A DNA stretch of 64,000 nucleotides, taken from contig SFHK01000001.1 of the NCBI GenBank assembly GCA_004556395.1, forward strand, positions 29,263 to 93,262. Reading direction: 5' to 3'. A program made the translations under genes and the position numbers. The notes beneath the pieces were generated by a model that worked only from the letters and a program-made list of their open reading frames with translations, was not told the DNA's origin and did not search any database. Of the stretch, positions 42,970 to 51,529 are shown in pieces (the first letter of the stretch is position 1; every line of letters begins with the position of its first letter). This DNA comes from Clostridiales bacterium (GTDB lineage: Bacteria; Bacillota; Clostridia; Christensenellales; Aristaeellaceae).

Positions 42970-44373
42970 ATGCATCACCATTCGAGCTTTCGCGAACGGA
43001 AGGCTGCGTTTCTGGACATCTATAATTTGAAGGACGACCACGCGAAGGGGCGGCTGATCAGCCTTGGCAGCTCGCTGATCACGTCCATGTACAACGTGTT
43101 CATCACCGGCATTTTCTACACCGGCTTTCTGTCGATGTACGACATTTCCATCACCGGCGTGGGCATTATTTCCTTTATCCCGTACATTGCCAGCTGCGTC
43201 AGCGTGTTTTCCGGCATGCTGCTGGAACGCATCCGCAACCGCAAGCCGTGGCTGCTCGCGTCCAAAATCGTGTTCTACGCGCTGTACATACTGGCGACGA
43301 CGCTGATGCCGCAGTTTGTGACCGACCCGCGCCAGCGGCTGTGGTGGTTCATCGGCATTCTGTTCGTCGCCTACGCGGAATACGCGCTGTTCAGCCCGGG
43401 CATCACGCAATGGTTCTATGCCTTCTACCCGCAGGACAACGAGCGGCGCACGCGGTATATCGTACTCAATCAGGTGTTTTCGTCGATGATGTCCAGCACC
43501 GTCCTGCTGCTGAGCGGCGTGCTCGCCGACGCGGTGGCCGGTTCGCCGCATCAGGCGCAGCTGATTCTGGGCTGCCGCTATTTCGCGTTCGTTCTGGTGC
43601 TGATCGATGTGGGCATGCAGGCGTGCGCCCGCGAATATCCCAGCGAGGCGCACGAGAAAATCCGCTTTTCACAGGTGTTCACACTGCCGTTCCGCTATCG
43701 CAAGTTCCTTTTGTGCATGCTTTTGACGTTCATCTGGAACTACGTGGCCAACCTGAACAACGGCCTGTGGGCGTATCACCTTTTGAACCACATGCGGTTT
43801 CCCTACACGCTGATCAACGCTATGTCGGTGATGTATACGCTCATTCTGATTTTCACAAACACGCTGTGGAAGCGGGTGCTGCACCGGTATTCGTGGATTA
43901 AAACCTTCGGCATTGCCTGTCTTCTGTTTGTGCCGACGGAATTCATCTTCTTTTTCATGACGAAGAAGACGACCTTCCTGTACGTGCCGGTGTCCGTCTG
44001 GCAGAACCTGCTTTCGGTCGGGCTGAATCTTTCCTACGCCAACGTGCTGTATATGAACCTGCCGGAGGAAAATTCCACTACGCACATCGCGTTTTACTCC
44101 ATCGGCGTGAACCTGTTCGCCTTCCTTGGCCTGATGACGGGCACGCTGGTCAGCTCGATCACCGGCGACACGCCGATGCGGCTGCTGGGGATGGACGTGT
44201 ACGCCGTTCAGTTTACCACGCTGATGCGCGGCGTGTCGCTGTTCGTCATCGGCTGGTTCTGCACGAAGAAGTGGCGGCTTCTGACCCGCGACGCGGACAT
44301 TGCCGAGATCGAAACGATGGATAAGCAGGCACAGATGAACCGTCAGGCGCGCCGCGCGAGACGGCGTTCCTGA
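42970..44373 (+). CDS. MFS-type membrane transporter
   Basis: Polytopic protein of 467 residues with about twelve helices. Cytosolic loops such as ERIRNRKPWLLASKI, between helices 2 and 3, resemble the MFS loop motif of GPH/sugar carriers. No family-specific substrate residue can be read. The second ATG was preferred, 8 nt after GGGAGG; the first would be only 2 nt away. It follows the putative glycoside hydrolase closely and likely imports its substrate. Confidence 0.8.
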   Translation: MHHHSSFRERKAAFLDIYNLKDDHAKGRLISLGSSLITSMYNVFITGIFYTGFLSMYDISITGVGIISFIPYIASCVSVFSGMLLERIRNRKPWLLASKIVFYALYILATTLMPQFVTDPRQRLWWFIGILFVAYAEYALFSPGITQWFYAFYPQDNERRTRYIVLNQVFSSMMSSTVLLLSGVLADAVAGSPHQAQLILGCRYFAFVLVLIDVGMQACAREYPSEAHEKIRFSQVFTLPFRYRKFLLCMLLTFIWNYVANLNNGLWAYHLLNHMRFPYTLINAMSVMYTLILIFTNTLWKRVLHRYSWIKTFGIACLLFVPTEFIFFFMTKKTTFLYVPVSVWQNLLSVGLNLSYANVLYMNLPEENSTTHIAFYSIGVNLFAFLGLMTGTLVSSITGDTPMRLLGMDVYAVQFTTLMRGVSLFVIGWFCTKKWRLLTRDADIAEIETMDKQAQMNRQARRARRRS

Positions 44374-44460
44374 ACTTACGGCACCTCCGCACAACTCGGC
44401 GGCGCGTCGGGCGATGCTTTTCCGTCCTCTGCGGCATGAAAATTCCTCGATTTACCCTAC

Positions 44461-44514
44461 AAAAAAAGCGCCGCGCGTCCTCCCGCCATGGTTCATGGGA
44501 AGGAAGCGCGGCGC
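44461..44514 (-). terminator. Terminator of the Cys-rich small gene
   Basis: GCGCCGCGC pairs with GCGCGGCGC, and the inner segments (TCCTCCC with GGGAAGGA) extend the stem. On the minus strand seven T residues follow directly. Confidence 0.85.
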
Positions 44515-44528
44515 GTCTTCGGCGAAGG

Positions 44529-44729
44529 TCATTCAGGAAGCTCGACCTTGTCCTTATCGTCGATCTCCACGCCGTCGATCTGAATGGCGCGATACTCCGC
44601 GCCGTCCGACTTCAGGCACTTCATGCAGTTGTCGCAGATCTTGTTCGGATCCAAATCACAGCGGTCGCATTCGCCGCAGTTGTCGCACACCTTGGTTTCA
44701 TCCAGCACGCACATGCGCTTGTCACTCAT
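44529..44729 (-). CDS. Small Cys-rich protein (66 aa)
   Basis: The product contains the run CDNCGECDRC, then DLDPNKICDNCMKC, with cysteines in CxxC and CxxCxxC spacing like a ferredoxin or zinc-ribbon site. An acidic tail ends ELPE. GGAGGG precedes the ATG. Similar short Cys-rich proteins occur in many Clostridia without known function. It is divergent from tag and has its own terminator. Iron-sulfur or zinc binding is inferred from the cysteines. Confidence 0.75.
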   Translation of the reverse strand: MSDKRMCVLDETKVCDNCGECDRCDLDPNKICDNCMKCLKSDGAEYRAIQIDGVEIDDKDKVELPE

Positions 44730-44819
44730 TTTCGGTATCCCTCCGAAACAGCAGAAATCGCAAGTATTATACCGCTCTCCGCGGCAAAAGGCAAGGGCCG
44801 CGGGCAAAAAGGAGAACAA

Positions 44820-45422
44820 ATGAACGAAGAAAAACGCTGTCCATGGTGCCTGTCCAGCCTGGAGATGCTTCGCTATCACGATGAGGAATGGGGCGCGCGC
44901 CAATGTCACGACGACCGGGCGCTGTTTGAGTTTCTGACGCTCGAGATGATGCAATGCGGCCTTTCGTGGGCCACCGTGCTCGCGAAGCGGGAAGCCATGC
45001 GCGCCGCCTTTGACAATTTCGAGCCTGCCGTACTCGCCGCTTACTCGGAAGCGCAGCTTGCCGCGCTGTTGGAAGCGCCGGGCATCATTCATTCCGCGCG
45101 CAAGCTTTCGGGCATGGTGCGGAACGCCCGCGCCTTTGTGCGGATTCAGGCGCGCGAGGGTTCCTTCGACCGCTGGTTCTGGGCGTTTACCAAGGGGCAG
45201 ACCGTGCGCTATCCCGCCCACAGCGCCGCTCCGGCCGCGAAAACCGCGCTGTCCGAGCGGATCAGCGCGGCGTTCAGGGAAGAGGGCTTCTGCTTCATGG
45301 GGCCCGTCGTCGTGTACAGCTTCCTGCAGGCGGTGGGCATGGTGAACGACCACGCGCCGGACTGCTTCGTTTTCAATCGCCTTTCCTGCACGGAAATCGA
45401 GGATCAGGACGCCTTTTTGTGA
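44820..45422 (+). CDS. tag: DNA-3-methyladenine glycosylase I
   Basis: Base-excision repair enzyme that removes 3-methyladenine. The 200-residue protein has the zinc ligands in CPWC near the N-terminus, then YHDEEWG, and NDHAPDCF near the C-terminus, the helix-hairpin-helix-like core and the segment LTLEMMQCGLSWATVLAKRE. AAAAAGGAG sets the ATG. Its 3' end overlaps the convergent MATE gene by 19 bp, so the two mRNAs can pair. Confidence 0.96.
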   Translation: MNEEKRCPWCLSSLEMLRYHDEEWGARQCHDDRALFEFLTLEMMQCGLSWATVLAKREAMRAAFDNFEPAVLAAYSEAQLAALLEAPGIIHSARKLSGMVRNARAFVRIQAREGSFDRWFWAFTKGQTVRYPAHSAAPAAKTALSERISAAFREEGFCFMGPVVVYSFLQAVGMVNDHAPDCFVFNRLSCTEIEDQDAFL

Positions 45423-46816
45423 GCGTGCTTCTCGCGGAACGCGGGCAGCGCGGCCTGTCCCTGCGGGGTGACGGGCTTGATCCACTTTCCCGAATACAGG
45501 TGCCGGTGCATCAGCACAAAGCGAATCGGTTCGTCGATATAGCAGCAGGCAAAGATCAGCAAAAACGGCGAATGCCACACGCGGCCGGTCAGGCAGACCA
45601 TCGGCAGCACCATGGCGTACATGAACGCGATTTCGAGAATCGTGCCGTACGCCGCGTCTCCGGCGGCGCGGAAGGTATCGTTCTGCGTCCAGTTGCACAT
45701 GCGCACCGTCGCCGCCACGCAATACACGATCAGCATGCCGGTGCCGATGGTCAGCGACTCGCCGGACAGGCTCATGGCCTTCAGAACCGGCGCGTGTACG
45801 GCCAGCAGCAGAAGGCAGACCGTCAGGATGCAGCTTCCGCAAAGGTATACCAGCCGCCACGCGCGCTCATAGGCTTCGTCCAACCGACCCGCGCCGATTC
45901 CGTTGCCCACAAGCACGGCGGACGCGTTGGAGAAGCCCGCGAAGAAGCCGATGACCAGACCCTCCAGTGTGCGGAACACCGCCGTGGCAGCAATCGCCTC
46001 CTCACTCTGCCGACCCAGCACCACATTGATGACCATGTTGCCCACGCCGATCAGGATCTCGTTCATGAGAATCGGAAAGCATTTATGGAAGTAGGACTTC
46101 AGCGCCGCGCGGTTCCAGTTGAAATGCCGGCGCAGCTTGAAAAGGTAGGGATGCTTCACAGCCCCGGACAGGATGAGAATCGTTATCACGTTCACCGCCG
46201 CCGAAATCACCGTCGCCAGCGCCGCGCCGCGCACGCCCATCTGCGGGAAGCCGAGCTTTCCGTGAATGAGCACCCAGTTTAAGAACGCGTTCGTCGCCAC
46301 GGACGCAACCGCGCCGAACATCGGAATGCGCACGCGCCGCGTCGAGCGCAGAAGCGCGCACATCGCCATCGAGAAAATCTGCAGCGGATAGGCAAAGCCG
46401 ACGATCGCCAGATATTCCTCGCCGGGCTTCTGAATGACCGGCTTATCGGTGTAAATGCGCATAACCGCGCCCGGGAAGGCGACGGCCAGCGTCATGAAAA
46501 TCAAACCCACGACCATCATGCAGCTGAGCGTAAGCCCATAGGCGCGGTTTACGCCGTCGTCGTCCTTCGCGCCGAAATACTGCGACATAAACAGGATGCC
46601 GCCGCCGACAAAGCCCCAGTAGCCGGAGAACATCAGCGACGAAAACTGCGCGCACAGACCCACGCCGCCGACCGTTTCCTTGCCGAGGGACGCGAGCATC
46701 ACCGTGTCGATCATGCTTCCCGTGGTCGTAAGAAGATTCTGAAGCGCGACGGGAACAGCAATCGCCGCCACGCTTTTCAGAAACGCGCGCCACGGGAAGG
46801 AGGATTTATGGTTCAT
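45404..46816 (-). CDS. MATE family efflux transporter, cotranscribed with lexA
   Basis: About 470 residues and twelve helices in two halves, with family text such as NLLTTTGSMIDTVMLASLG and NEILIGVGNMVINVVLGRQ. It should expel drugs or metabolites with ion exchange. It starts about 20-30 bp after lexA on the same strand with no terminator between, so SOS control through the lexA promoter is likely. The fourth-codon ATG is preferred because AAAGG is correctly spaced only for it. Confidence 0.9.
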   Translation of the reverse strand: MNHKSSFPWRAFLKSVAAIAVPVALQNLLTTTGSMIDTVMLASLGKETVGGVGLCAQFSSLMFSGYWGFVGGGILFMSQYFGAKDDDGVNRAYGLTLSCMMVVGLIFMTLAVAFPGAVMRIYTDKPVIQKPGEEYLAIVGFAYPLQIFSMAMCALLRSTRRVRIPMFGAVASVATNAFLNWVLIHGKLGFPQMGVRGAALATVISAAVNVITILILSGAVKHPYLFKLRRHFNWNRAALKSYFHKCFPILMNEILIGVGNMVINVVLGRQSEEAIAATAVFRTLEGLVIGFFAGFSNASAVLVGNGIGAGRLDEAYERAWRLVYLCGSCILTVCLLLLAVHAPVLKAMSLSGESLTIGTGMLIVYCVAATVRMCNWTQNDTFRAAGDAAYGTILEIAFMYAMVLPMVCLTGRVWHSPFLLIFACCYIDEPIRFVLMHRHLYSGKWIKPVTPQGQAALPAFREKHAHKKAS

Positions 46817-46844
46817 CGGAATCATGCCTTTCTGCTTTTATTTC

Positions 46845-47441
46845 TTACATCTGCCGGAACAGCGCGATCACGCGCCCCAGCACCGTGACGTCGCGCGCAT
46901 AAATCGGCTGCATGGCGGAGTTTTCCGGCTGAAGCCGCACGCGGGTTTTCTCATAGAAGATGCGCTTCACCGTGGCTTCGTCATCGATCATGGCCACGAC
47001 AATATCGCCGTTTTCCGCGTGGCTCTGGCGGCGCACGATCACAAAGTCACCGTCCAGAATGCCGGCCTCGATCATGCTTTCACCCTGCACGGACAGGATG
47101 AACACCTCGTCGCCGCCCACCAGATTCTGCGGGAGCATGTAGTATTCCTCAATGTTCTGCTGCGCCAGAATCGGCATGCCCGCCGTCACCCGGCCGACCA
47201 GCGGCACGCTGCGCCCTCTGACCGTCGCCGTGTCCGTCAGCTCCAGCGCGCGCGGCTTTGTCGCGTCGCGGCGGATGTAGCCTTCCTCCTCCAATCGGTT
47301 CAGGTGCGCGTGTACCGTGGAGGTCGATTTCAGCCCGACCGCCAGACAGATTTCACGAACCGAGGGCGGATAGCCCTTGTCGTCAATCTCCCTGCGAATG
47401 AAATCCAGAATCTGCATTTTCTTTTCGGACGCGTCGCGCAT
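46845..47441 (-). CDS. lexA: SOS repressor LexA
   Basis: Repressor of the DNA-damage response with self-cleavage. The winged-helix N-terminus has GYPPSVREICLAVGLKSTSTVHAHL. The cleavage site is the A-G bond in RVTAGMPI. The catalytic serine lies in QGESMIEAG and the lysine in EATVKRIF. Length (198 aa) is standard. GGGAGGAAG precedes the ATG. An SOS box overlaps its promoter, so it regulates itself and the MATE gene behind it. Confidence 0.97.
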   Translation of the reverse strand: MRDASEKKMQILDFIRREIDDKGYPPSVREICLAVGLKSTSTVHAHLNRLEEEGYIRRDATKPRALELTDTATVRGRSVPLVGRVTAGMPILAQQNIEEYYMLPQNLVGGDEVFILSVQGESMIEAGILDGDFVIVRRQSHAENGDIVVAMIDDEATVKRIFYEKTRVRLQPENSAMQPIYARDVTVLGRVIALFRQM

Positions 47442-47476
47442 GCAGTCTTCCTCCCGTTTTTCTTTCGATGATTTCG

Positions 47477-47505
47477 ATTATATCACGGGTCGCCTTAAAA
47501 AGCAA
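47477..47505 (-). promoter_or_regulatory. lexA promoter
   Basis: On the minus strand TTGCTT, a 17-bp spacer and TATAAT lie about 35 bp ahead of lexA. The -35 element overlaps the SOS box. Confidence 0.8.
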
Positions 47506-47516
47506 ACATTTGTTCG
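47503..47516. promoter_or_regulatory. LexA binding site (Gram-positive SOS box)
   Basis: CAAACATTTGTTCG matches the palindromic consensus CGAACATATGTTCG at 12 of 14 positions and covers the lexA -35 region, as expected for autorepression. Confidence 0.85.
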
Positions 47517-47601
47517 AAACTTCACCAAAGATTTCCCGGGAAATGAATGGAAGCGGCCTTCGTTTCCGAATTCCGCTTCCATCTCATCTTTTCCGAATCG
47601 C

Positions 47602-47805
47602 TTACGCCTTCTGAGCGGCGCGCGCCTTGGCCTTTTCGGCGCGCATGATCGGCAGCCACTCCCTGAACGCGATCACAATCGGCACACCCAGACCGAAAAT
47701 CGACATCAGCAGGCAGTTTCTGAATTCCTTTTTCGCATTGACATACTCGGCGCTCGGCATAACTTCCTGTTCCCCCTCCGGATCAAATTCCAGAATATTA
47801 TACAT
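47602..47805 (-). CDS. Small single-pass membrane protein (67 aa)
   Basis: The product starts MYNILEFDPEGEQEVMPS, has one membrane helix (NCLLMSIFGLGVPIVIAF) and ends with a Lys/Ala-rich helix (RAEKAKARAAQKA). The start was chosen because GAAGG stands just ahead; an ATG 18 codons earlier has no site. No family is recognised. It is divergent from the KdpD-like kinase gene. An imperfect hairpin (GGAAGCGG with CCGCTTCC) lies after its stop, but without a clear T-run. Confidence 0.5.
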   Translation of the reverse strand: MYNILEFDPEGEQEVMPSAEYVNAKKEFRNCLLMSIFGLGVPIVIAFREWLPIMRAEKAKARAAQKA

Positions 47806-47867
47806 CGTGCCTTCGCTAATTTTCCGGAAAGAATGCTCCCGGCCGCAGTTCATGTGCAAATTTGTGC

Positions 47868-47873
47868 TATAAT
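47868..47873 (+). promoter_or_regulatory. Probable -10 element for the kinase/regulator pair
   Basis: TATAAT stands about 35 bp before the kinase start. No good -35 hexamer is found at 16-18 bp, so activation by a regulator is possible. Confidence 0.45.
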
Positions 47874-47906
47874 ATACATGAAATGTAGGGGAAGGGGAGT
47901 TGTTTC

Positions 47907-48989
47907 ATGAAACGTCGCCGGTGGACAGAGTGTTTGATCGAGTGGCTGATTGATGCGCTGATTTCCTTCGGGATTCTTTTGGCGGCGACGCTGATCTCCC
48001 TTGCGCTTTCAAAGATTCACGACGACAACAACACGTTTTCGATGTCCCTGTACATTCTCGCCGTCGCGCTCATCGCGCGCTTCACGCACGGGTATATTCA
48101 CGGCATCGTCGCGTCCCTCGTTTCGGTCGTGTGCGTGAACACCATTTTCACCCATCCCTTCTGGGAGTTCAACATGTCCATCACAGGCTATCCGCTCACA
48201 TTTCTTTCGATGCTGCTGGTGTCGCTGATCATCAGCGCGCTGACCAGCCAGATCAAGCGGCAGGAGCAGCTTCGCTACGAAATGGAAGCGGAAAAGATGC
48301 GCGCAAACCTTCTGCGCTCCGTATCGCACGATCTGCGCACGCCGCTAGCTTCGATTCTGGGCGCGAGCTCGGTGTTGATGGACGCAGACGCCAGCGCGAA
48401 CGTCAACCGCGACGAGATGCTGCGCCAGATCAACCGCGAGGCGAAGTGGCTGATTCGAGTGATGGAGAACCTTCTGTCGGTCACGCGCTTCTCCGGCGGA
48501 AGCGTTTCGCTGAAGAAGGACACGGAGGTCGTGGAGGAAATCGTCGGCAGCGCCATCGTGAAGTTCCGCCGCAACAATCCCACCATTTCCGTTTCCGTCA
48601 CCAAGCCGGAAGAGATTCTGCTCGCGCCGATGGACGCGACGCTGATCGAGCAGGTGCTTCTGAACCTGTTTGAAAACGTGGTCGCGCACGGCGAAAACGC
48701 CTCTCATATCGAGGTCACCATCGCCCGCGCGGGCAATCACGCCGTGCTGTCCGTGGAGGACGACGGCGTGGGCTTCCCGGATTCCCTTCTGAAAAGCGTA
48801 TTCGACGGCCGCGCCATGCTGCTGCGCAGTCAGCCCGACGGCCGCCGGAACATGGGCATCGGCCTGAGCGTATGCCGCTCGATCATCCGCGCCCATGGCG
48901 GTGATATTACCGCTTCCAATCGCGCCCGTGGCGGCGGCTGCGTGAAGTTCTGGCTCCCCTGTGAAGAGGAGGAAAACCATGCGTACTGA
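47907..48989 (+). CDS. KdpD-like sensor histidine kinase lacking the KdpD N-terminal domain
   Basis: About four membrane helices of the DUF4118 type (residues 10-115, for example LYILAVALIARFTHGYIHGI) precede a kinase core. The H-box is SVSHDLRTPLASILG, the N-box NLFENVVAHGE, and the G boxes VEDDGVGFP and GIGLSVCRSIIRAHGG. At 360 residues it lacks the about 400-residue cytosolic KdpD and Usp domains of E. coli KdpD. It overlaps the response-regulator gene by 11 bp. No kdpABC potassium pump lies in the window, so the regulon is elsewhere or different. Confidence 0.88.
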   Translation: MKRRRWTECLIEWLIDALISFGILLAATLISLALSKIHDDNNTFSMSLYILAVALIARFTHGYIHGIVASLVSVVCVNTIFTHPFWEFNMSITGYPLTFLSMLLVSLIISALTSQIKRQEQLRYEMEAEKMRANLLRSVSHDLRTPLASILGASSVLMDADASANVNRDEMLRQINREAKWLIRVMENLLSVTRFSGGSVSLKKDTEVVEEIVGSAIVKFRRNNPTISVSVTKPEEILLAPMDATLIEQVLLNLFENVVAHGENASHIEVTIARAGNHAVLSVEDDGVGFPDSLLKSVFDGRAMLLRSQPDGRRNMGIGLSVCRSIIRAHGGDITASNRARGGGCVKFWLPCEEEENHAY

Positions 48990-49701
48990 ATATCCCTGTA
49001 AAATCCTGGTCATTGAAGACGACGCCGGTATCTGCCGTTTCCTGCGCGCCACGCTGACGGCCGCGCACTATGATGTGATCGTGACGGACACCGGCAAAAA
49101 GGCGTTGGAAATAATCTCCTCCCATTGTCCGGACTGCATCCTGCTGGATCTGGGGCTTCCGGATCTGGACGGCAACGACATCATCCAGAGCATCCGCGGC
49201 TGGACGAAAACGCCGATTATCGTCATTTCCGCTCGCTCAACCGAAGAAGATAAGGCGCGCGCGCTCGACCTCGGCGCGGACGACTATCTCACCAAGCCCT
49301 TCGGCTCCATCGAACTGATGGCGCGCATCCGCACGGCGCTGCGCCACACGCGCACGACCATGGAAAACGACTCCATCGCGCTGAGCGGCGTCTATACGGT
49401 GCGCGGGCTTACCGTCGACTATAAGAAGCACAGGGTATTCATGAATGGCACGGATACGGGTCTTACACCCAACGAGTACCGCATCGTCGCGCTGCTCGGC
49501 CAGCACGCCGGACAGGTGCTGACCTATAAGCAGATCATGAAGGAAATCTGGGGGCCGTATGCGTCAAGCGACAACAAAATCCTCCGCGTTCATATGGCCA
49601 ACATCCGCCGCAAAATCGAACCCAATTCCGACGAGCCGCGATACATCTTCACTGAGGTCGGCGTGGGCTACCGCATGGCAGACGAGGAAAGCAACGAATA
49701 G
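48979..49701 (+). CDS. KdpE-like response regulator (OmpR/PhoB family)
   Basis: Receiver domain with the acidic pair in LVIEDD, the phospho-acceptor aspartate in CILLDLGLPDLDG and the lysine in DDYLTKPFG. A winged-helix output domain follows (GLTPNEYRIVALLGQHAGQVL, ILRVHMANIRRKIE). GAGGAGG sets the ATG inside the end of the kinase gene. Phosphorylation by the partner kinase should control transcription of unknown targets. Confidence 0.92.
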   Translation: MRTEYPCKILVIEDDAGICRFLRATLTAAHYDVIVTDTGKKALEIISSHCPDCILLDLGLPDLDGNDIIQSIRGWTKTPIIVISARSTEEDKARALDLGADDYLTKPFGSIELMARIRTALRHTRTTMENDSIALSGVYTVRGLTVDYKKHRVFMNGTDTGLTPNEYRIVALLGQHAGQVLTYKQIMKEIWGPYASSDNKILRVHMANIRRKIEPNSDEPRYIFTEVGVGYRMADEESNE

Positions 49702-49711
49702 GGGAGACCGC

Positions 49712-49735
49712 CGGAAGCTTCGGCTTCCGATTTTT
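49712..49735 (+). terminator. Terminator of the two-component operon
   Basis: CGGAAGC, a UUCG-type tetraloop and GCTTCCG form a compact stem followed by ATTTTT, a textbook intrinsic terminator. Confidence 0.92.
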
Positions 49736-49741
49736 ATATAG

Positions 49742-49770
49742 AAAAAGCCCGAATACCAACCGATATCCGG
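49742..49770 (-). terminator. Terminator of the first tRNA-Ala unit
   Basis: On the minus strand CCGGATA pairs with TATTCGG (one G-T pair), followed by GGCTTTTTC. Confidence 0.75.
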
Positions 49771-49776
49771 ACTCTA

Positions 49777-49849
49777 TGGAGCATAGGAGATTCGAACTCC
49801 TGACCCCAACACTGCCAGTGTTGTGCGCTACCAACTGCGCTAATGCCCC
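49777..49849 (-). tRNA. tRNA-Ala (GGC)
   Basis: Full cloverleaf: acceptor GGGGCAT with ATGCTCC (one G-U pair), D arm AGCGCAGTTGGTAGCGC, anticodon arm CAACA-CTGGCAG-TGTTG giving anticodon GGC, and T arm AGGAGTTCGAATCTCCT. The discriminator is A and CCA is not encoded. It is identical to the copy beyond the next MATE gene. Confidence 0.95.
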
Positions 49850-49870
49850 GTGCTCTTTCGAACGAAAGAT

Positions 49871-49899
49871 ATTATAGCACGAACGCATGGCAGTGTAAA
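49871..49899 (-). promoter_or_regulatory. Promoter of the first tRNA-Ala unit
   Basis: TTTACA, a 17-bp spacer and TATAAT on the minus strand stand 22 bp upstream of the tRNA. Confidence 0.8.
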
Positions 49900-49922
49900 T
49901 AGGGTTTGTGAAACTTAACAAT

Positions 49923-51293
49923 TCAATTCATTCGCACCGTTCGCCGATAGCTGTACAGGAAGAACAGAATCTCCGCAATCGCCGTGATCGTCCAAGAAAA
50001 GACGTACAGCAGATACAGCGACGGAATCGTTTTGAAATGCGCGAAGATCGTATAGACCCAGATCACGCGGAACACGCACGAGCCGAGGATCACGATCACC
50101 GTGGGGCCGAAACTCTTGCCGATGCCTCGGGAGGCAGCGATGGTGCAGTCCATGAACGCGCTCACGCAATAGGAGAAGCCCATGATGCGTATGCGCTGCA
50201 TGCCCGCCTGCACAACGTCCGTCTCATGATCCTGCGTGAACAGCCGAAGGAACGTCTCTCCAAAGAAATACAGCAGGCCGCCCAGCAGCAGGCCGACGAG
50301 AAACGAGTAAATCAGGCTCACGGCATAGCTCTTGAGCATGCGATCCTGCTTTTTCGCGCCCCAGTTCTGTCCCATGAACGTGGAGCAGGCGGTGTAAAAC
50401 GCCGCCATCACGTTGTAAATCAGCGCGTCGGCGTTCGCCGCGGCGGAGTTTCCCTCCACCATGACCGTATCGAGGGAATTCACACCCGCCTGAATGAACA
50501 GGTTCGCAATGGCGAAAATGGCGTTCTGGAGACCGGCGGGAAGGCCGAGTCCCAGCAGGTGCCGCGCGTGCCCTTTGTAAAAGCGCACTTTCTTCAGGCT
50601 CAGGCGGCAGTCGTCGTGCTGGCGGCTCATGTGCCAGAGGATCATCGCCGCGGACATGTATTGCGTGATGATGCTCGCGAGCGCCACGCCGTTCTCGGCC
50701 ATACCGCAGACGATGACAAAGAAGAGGTTCAGAATCACGTTGGCCACGCCCGCGATCGTCAGGTAAATCAGCGGACGCGACGTGTCGCCGTTGGCGCTCA
50801 GAACGCCGTTGCCATAGTTGAACAGTGCCAGCGCAGGCATGCCCAGCGCGTAAATGCGGAAATAGAGCACCGCGCCGTCGATCAGCTCCGGCTTGGTATT
50901 CAGAAGATTGAGCATGAAGCGCGCCAGCAGAAGACAGAGCGCGCAGATGAGCAAGCCCGTCAGCAGGCAGACCAGCAGCGCAGTATGGTTGAATTCAAAC
51001 GTCTTTCGCTGTTCCTTCGCGCCCAGATGCTGCGCCGTGATGACGTTGACGCCGCTGCCCATGCCGATCAGAAAACCGGTGAACAGCGTCACGAGAATCG
51101 TCGTCGAGCCGACCGCGCCCAGCGCCCGCGCGCTCGCGAAGCGGCCGACGACCGCCACGTCCGCCATGTTGAACAGCACCTGAAGCACCTGCGAGAACAT
51201 CAGCGGCACGCTGAACACGAAAATCTTCTTCCAAAGGGAGCCTGTGGTCATGTCCATGCTTTCGCCGGCGGCGAAAAGCGCCTTCCTGTTCAT
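49923..51293 (-). CDS. MATE family efflux transporter (NorM/DinF type)
   Basis: The 456-residue carrier has twelve predicted helices. Family text includes PLMFSQVLQVLFNMADVAVVG in the first half and LGLPAGLQNAIFAIANLFIQ in the second. GAGGG lies 8 nt ahead of the ATG. It stands alone between two identical tRNA-Ala units that point the same way. The exported compound is unknown. Confidence 0.93.
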   Translation of the reverse strand: MNRKALFAAGESMDMTTGSLWKKIFVFSVPLMFSQVLQVLFNMADVAVVGRFASARALGAVGSTTILVTLFTGFLIGMGSGVNVITAQHLGAKEQRKTFEFNHTALLVCLLTGLLICALCLLLARFMLNLLNTKPELIDGAVLYFRIYALGMPALALFNYGNGVLSANGDTSRPLIYLTIAGVANVILNLFFVIVCGMAENGVALASIITQYMSAAMILWHMSRQHDDCRLSLKKVRFYKGHARHLLGLGLPAGLQNAIFAIANLFIQAGVNSLDTVMVEGNSAAANADALIYNVMAAFYTACSTFMGQNWGAKKQDRMLKSYAVSLIYSFLVGLLLGGLLYFFGETFLRLFTQDHETDVVQAGMQRIRIMGFSYCVSAFMDCTIAASRGIGKSFGPTVIVILGSCVFRVIWVYTIFAHFKTIPSLYLLYVFSWTITAIAEILFFLYSYRRTVRMN

Positions 51294-51389
51294 CGTTTGA
51301 ACCCTCGCTTATCCAAAGTGACGCCATTATACGCCGTCTGTTTTCAGATGTCATGCTTTTCAGGTTAAATGATATTCGTATACGAGGAT

Positions 51390-51420
51390 AAAAAAATCGG
51401 ATCTGCTTTCACAGACCCGA
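51390..51420 (-). terminator. Terminator of the second tRNA-Ala unit
   Basis: On the minus strand TCGGGTCTG pairs with CAGATCCGA (one G-U pair) around a 6-nt loop and is followed by seven T residues. Confidence 0.88.
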
Positions 51421-51427
51421 CCTTCCA

Positions 51428-51500
51428 TGGAGCATAGGAGATTCGAACTCCTGACCCCAACACTGCCAGTGTTGTGCGCTACCAACTGCGCTAATGCCCC
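51428..51500 (-). tRNA. tRNA-Ala (GGC), second identical copy
   Basis: All 73 bases equal those of the copy 1.65 kb to the left: anticodon GGC, T arm AGGAGTTCGAATCTCCT, discriminator A, no encoded CCA. Confidence 0.95.
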
Positions 51501-51529
51501 GCATTCCGTTCATCACCGGAACGGGAATT

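Noticed and set aside
44246..44437. Short Arg/Ser-rich frames near the end of the MFS gene
   Set aside because: They overlap the well-supported transporter and have antisense-type composition.
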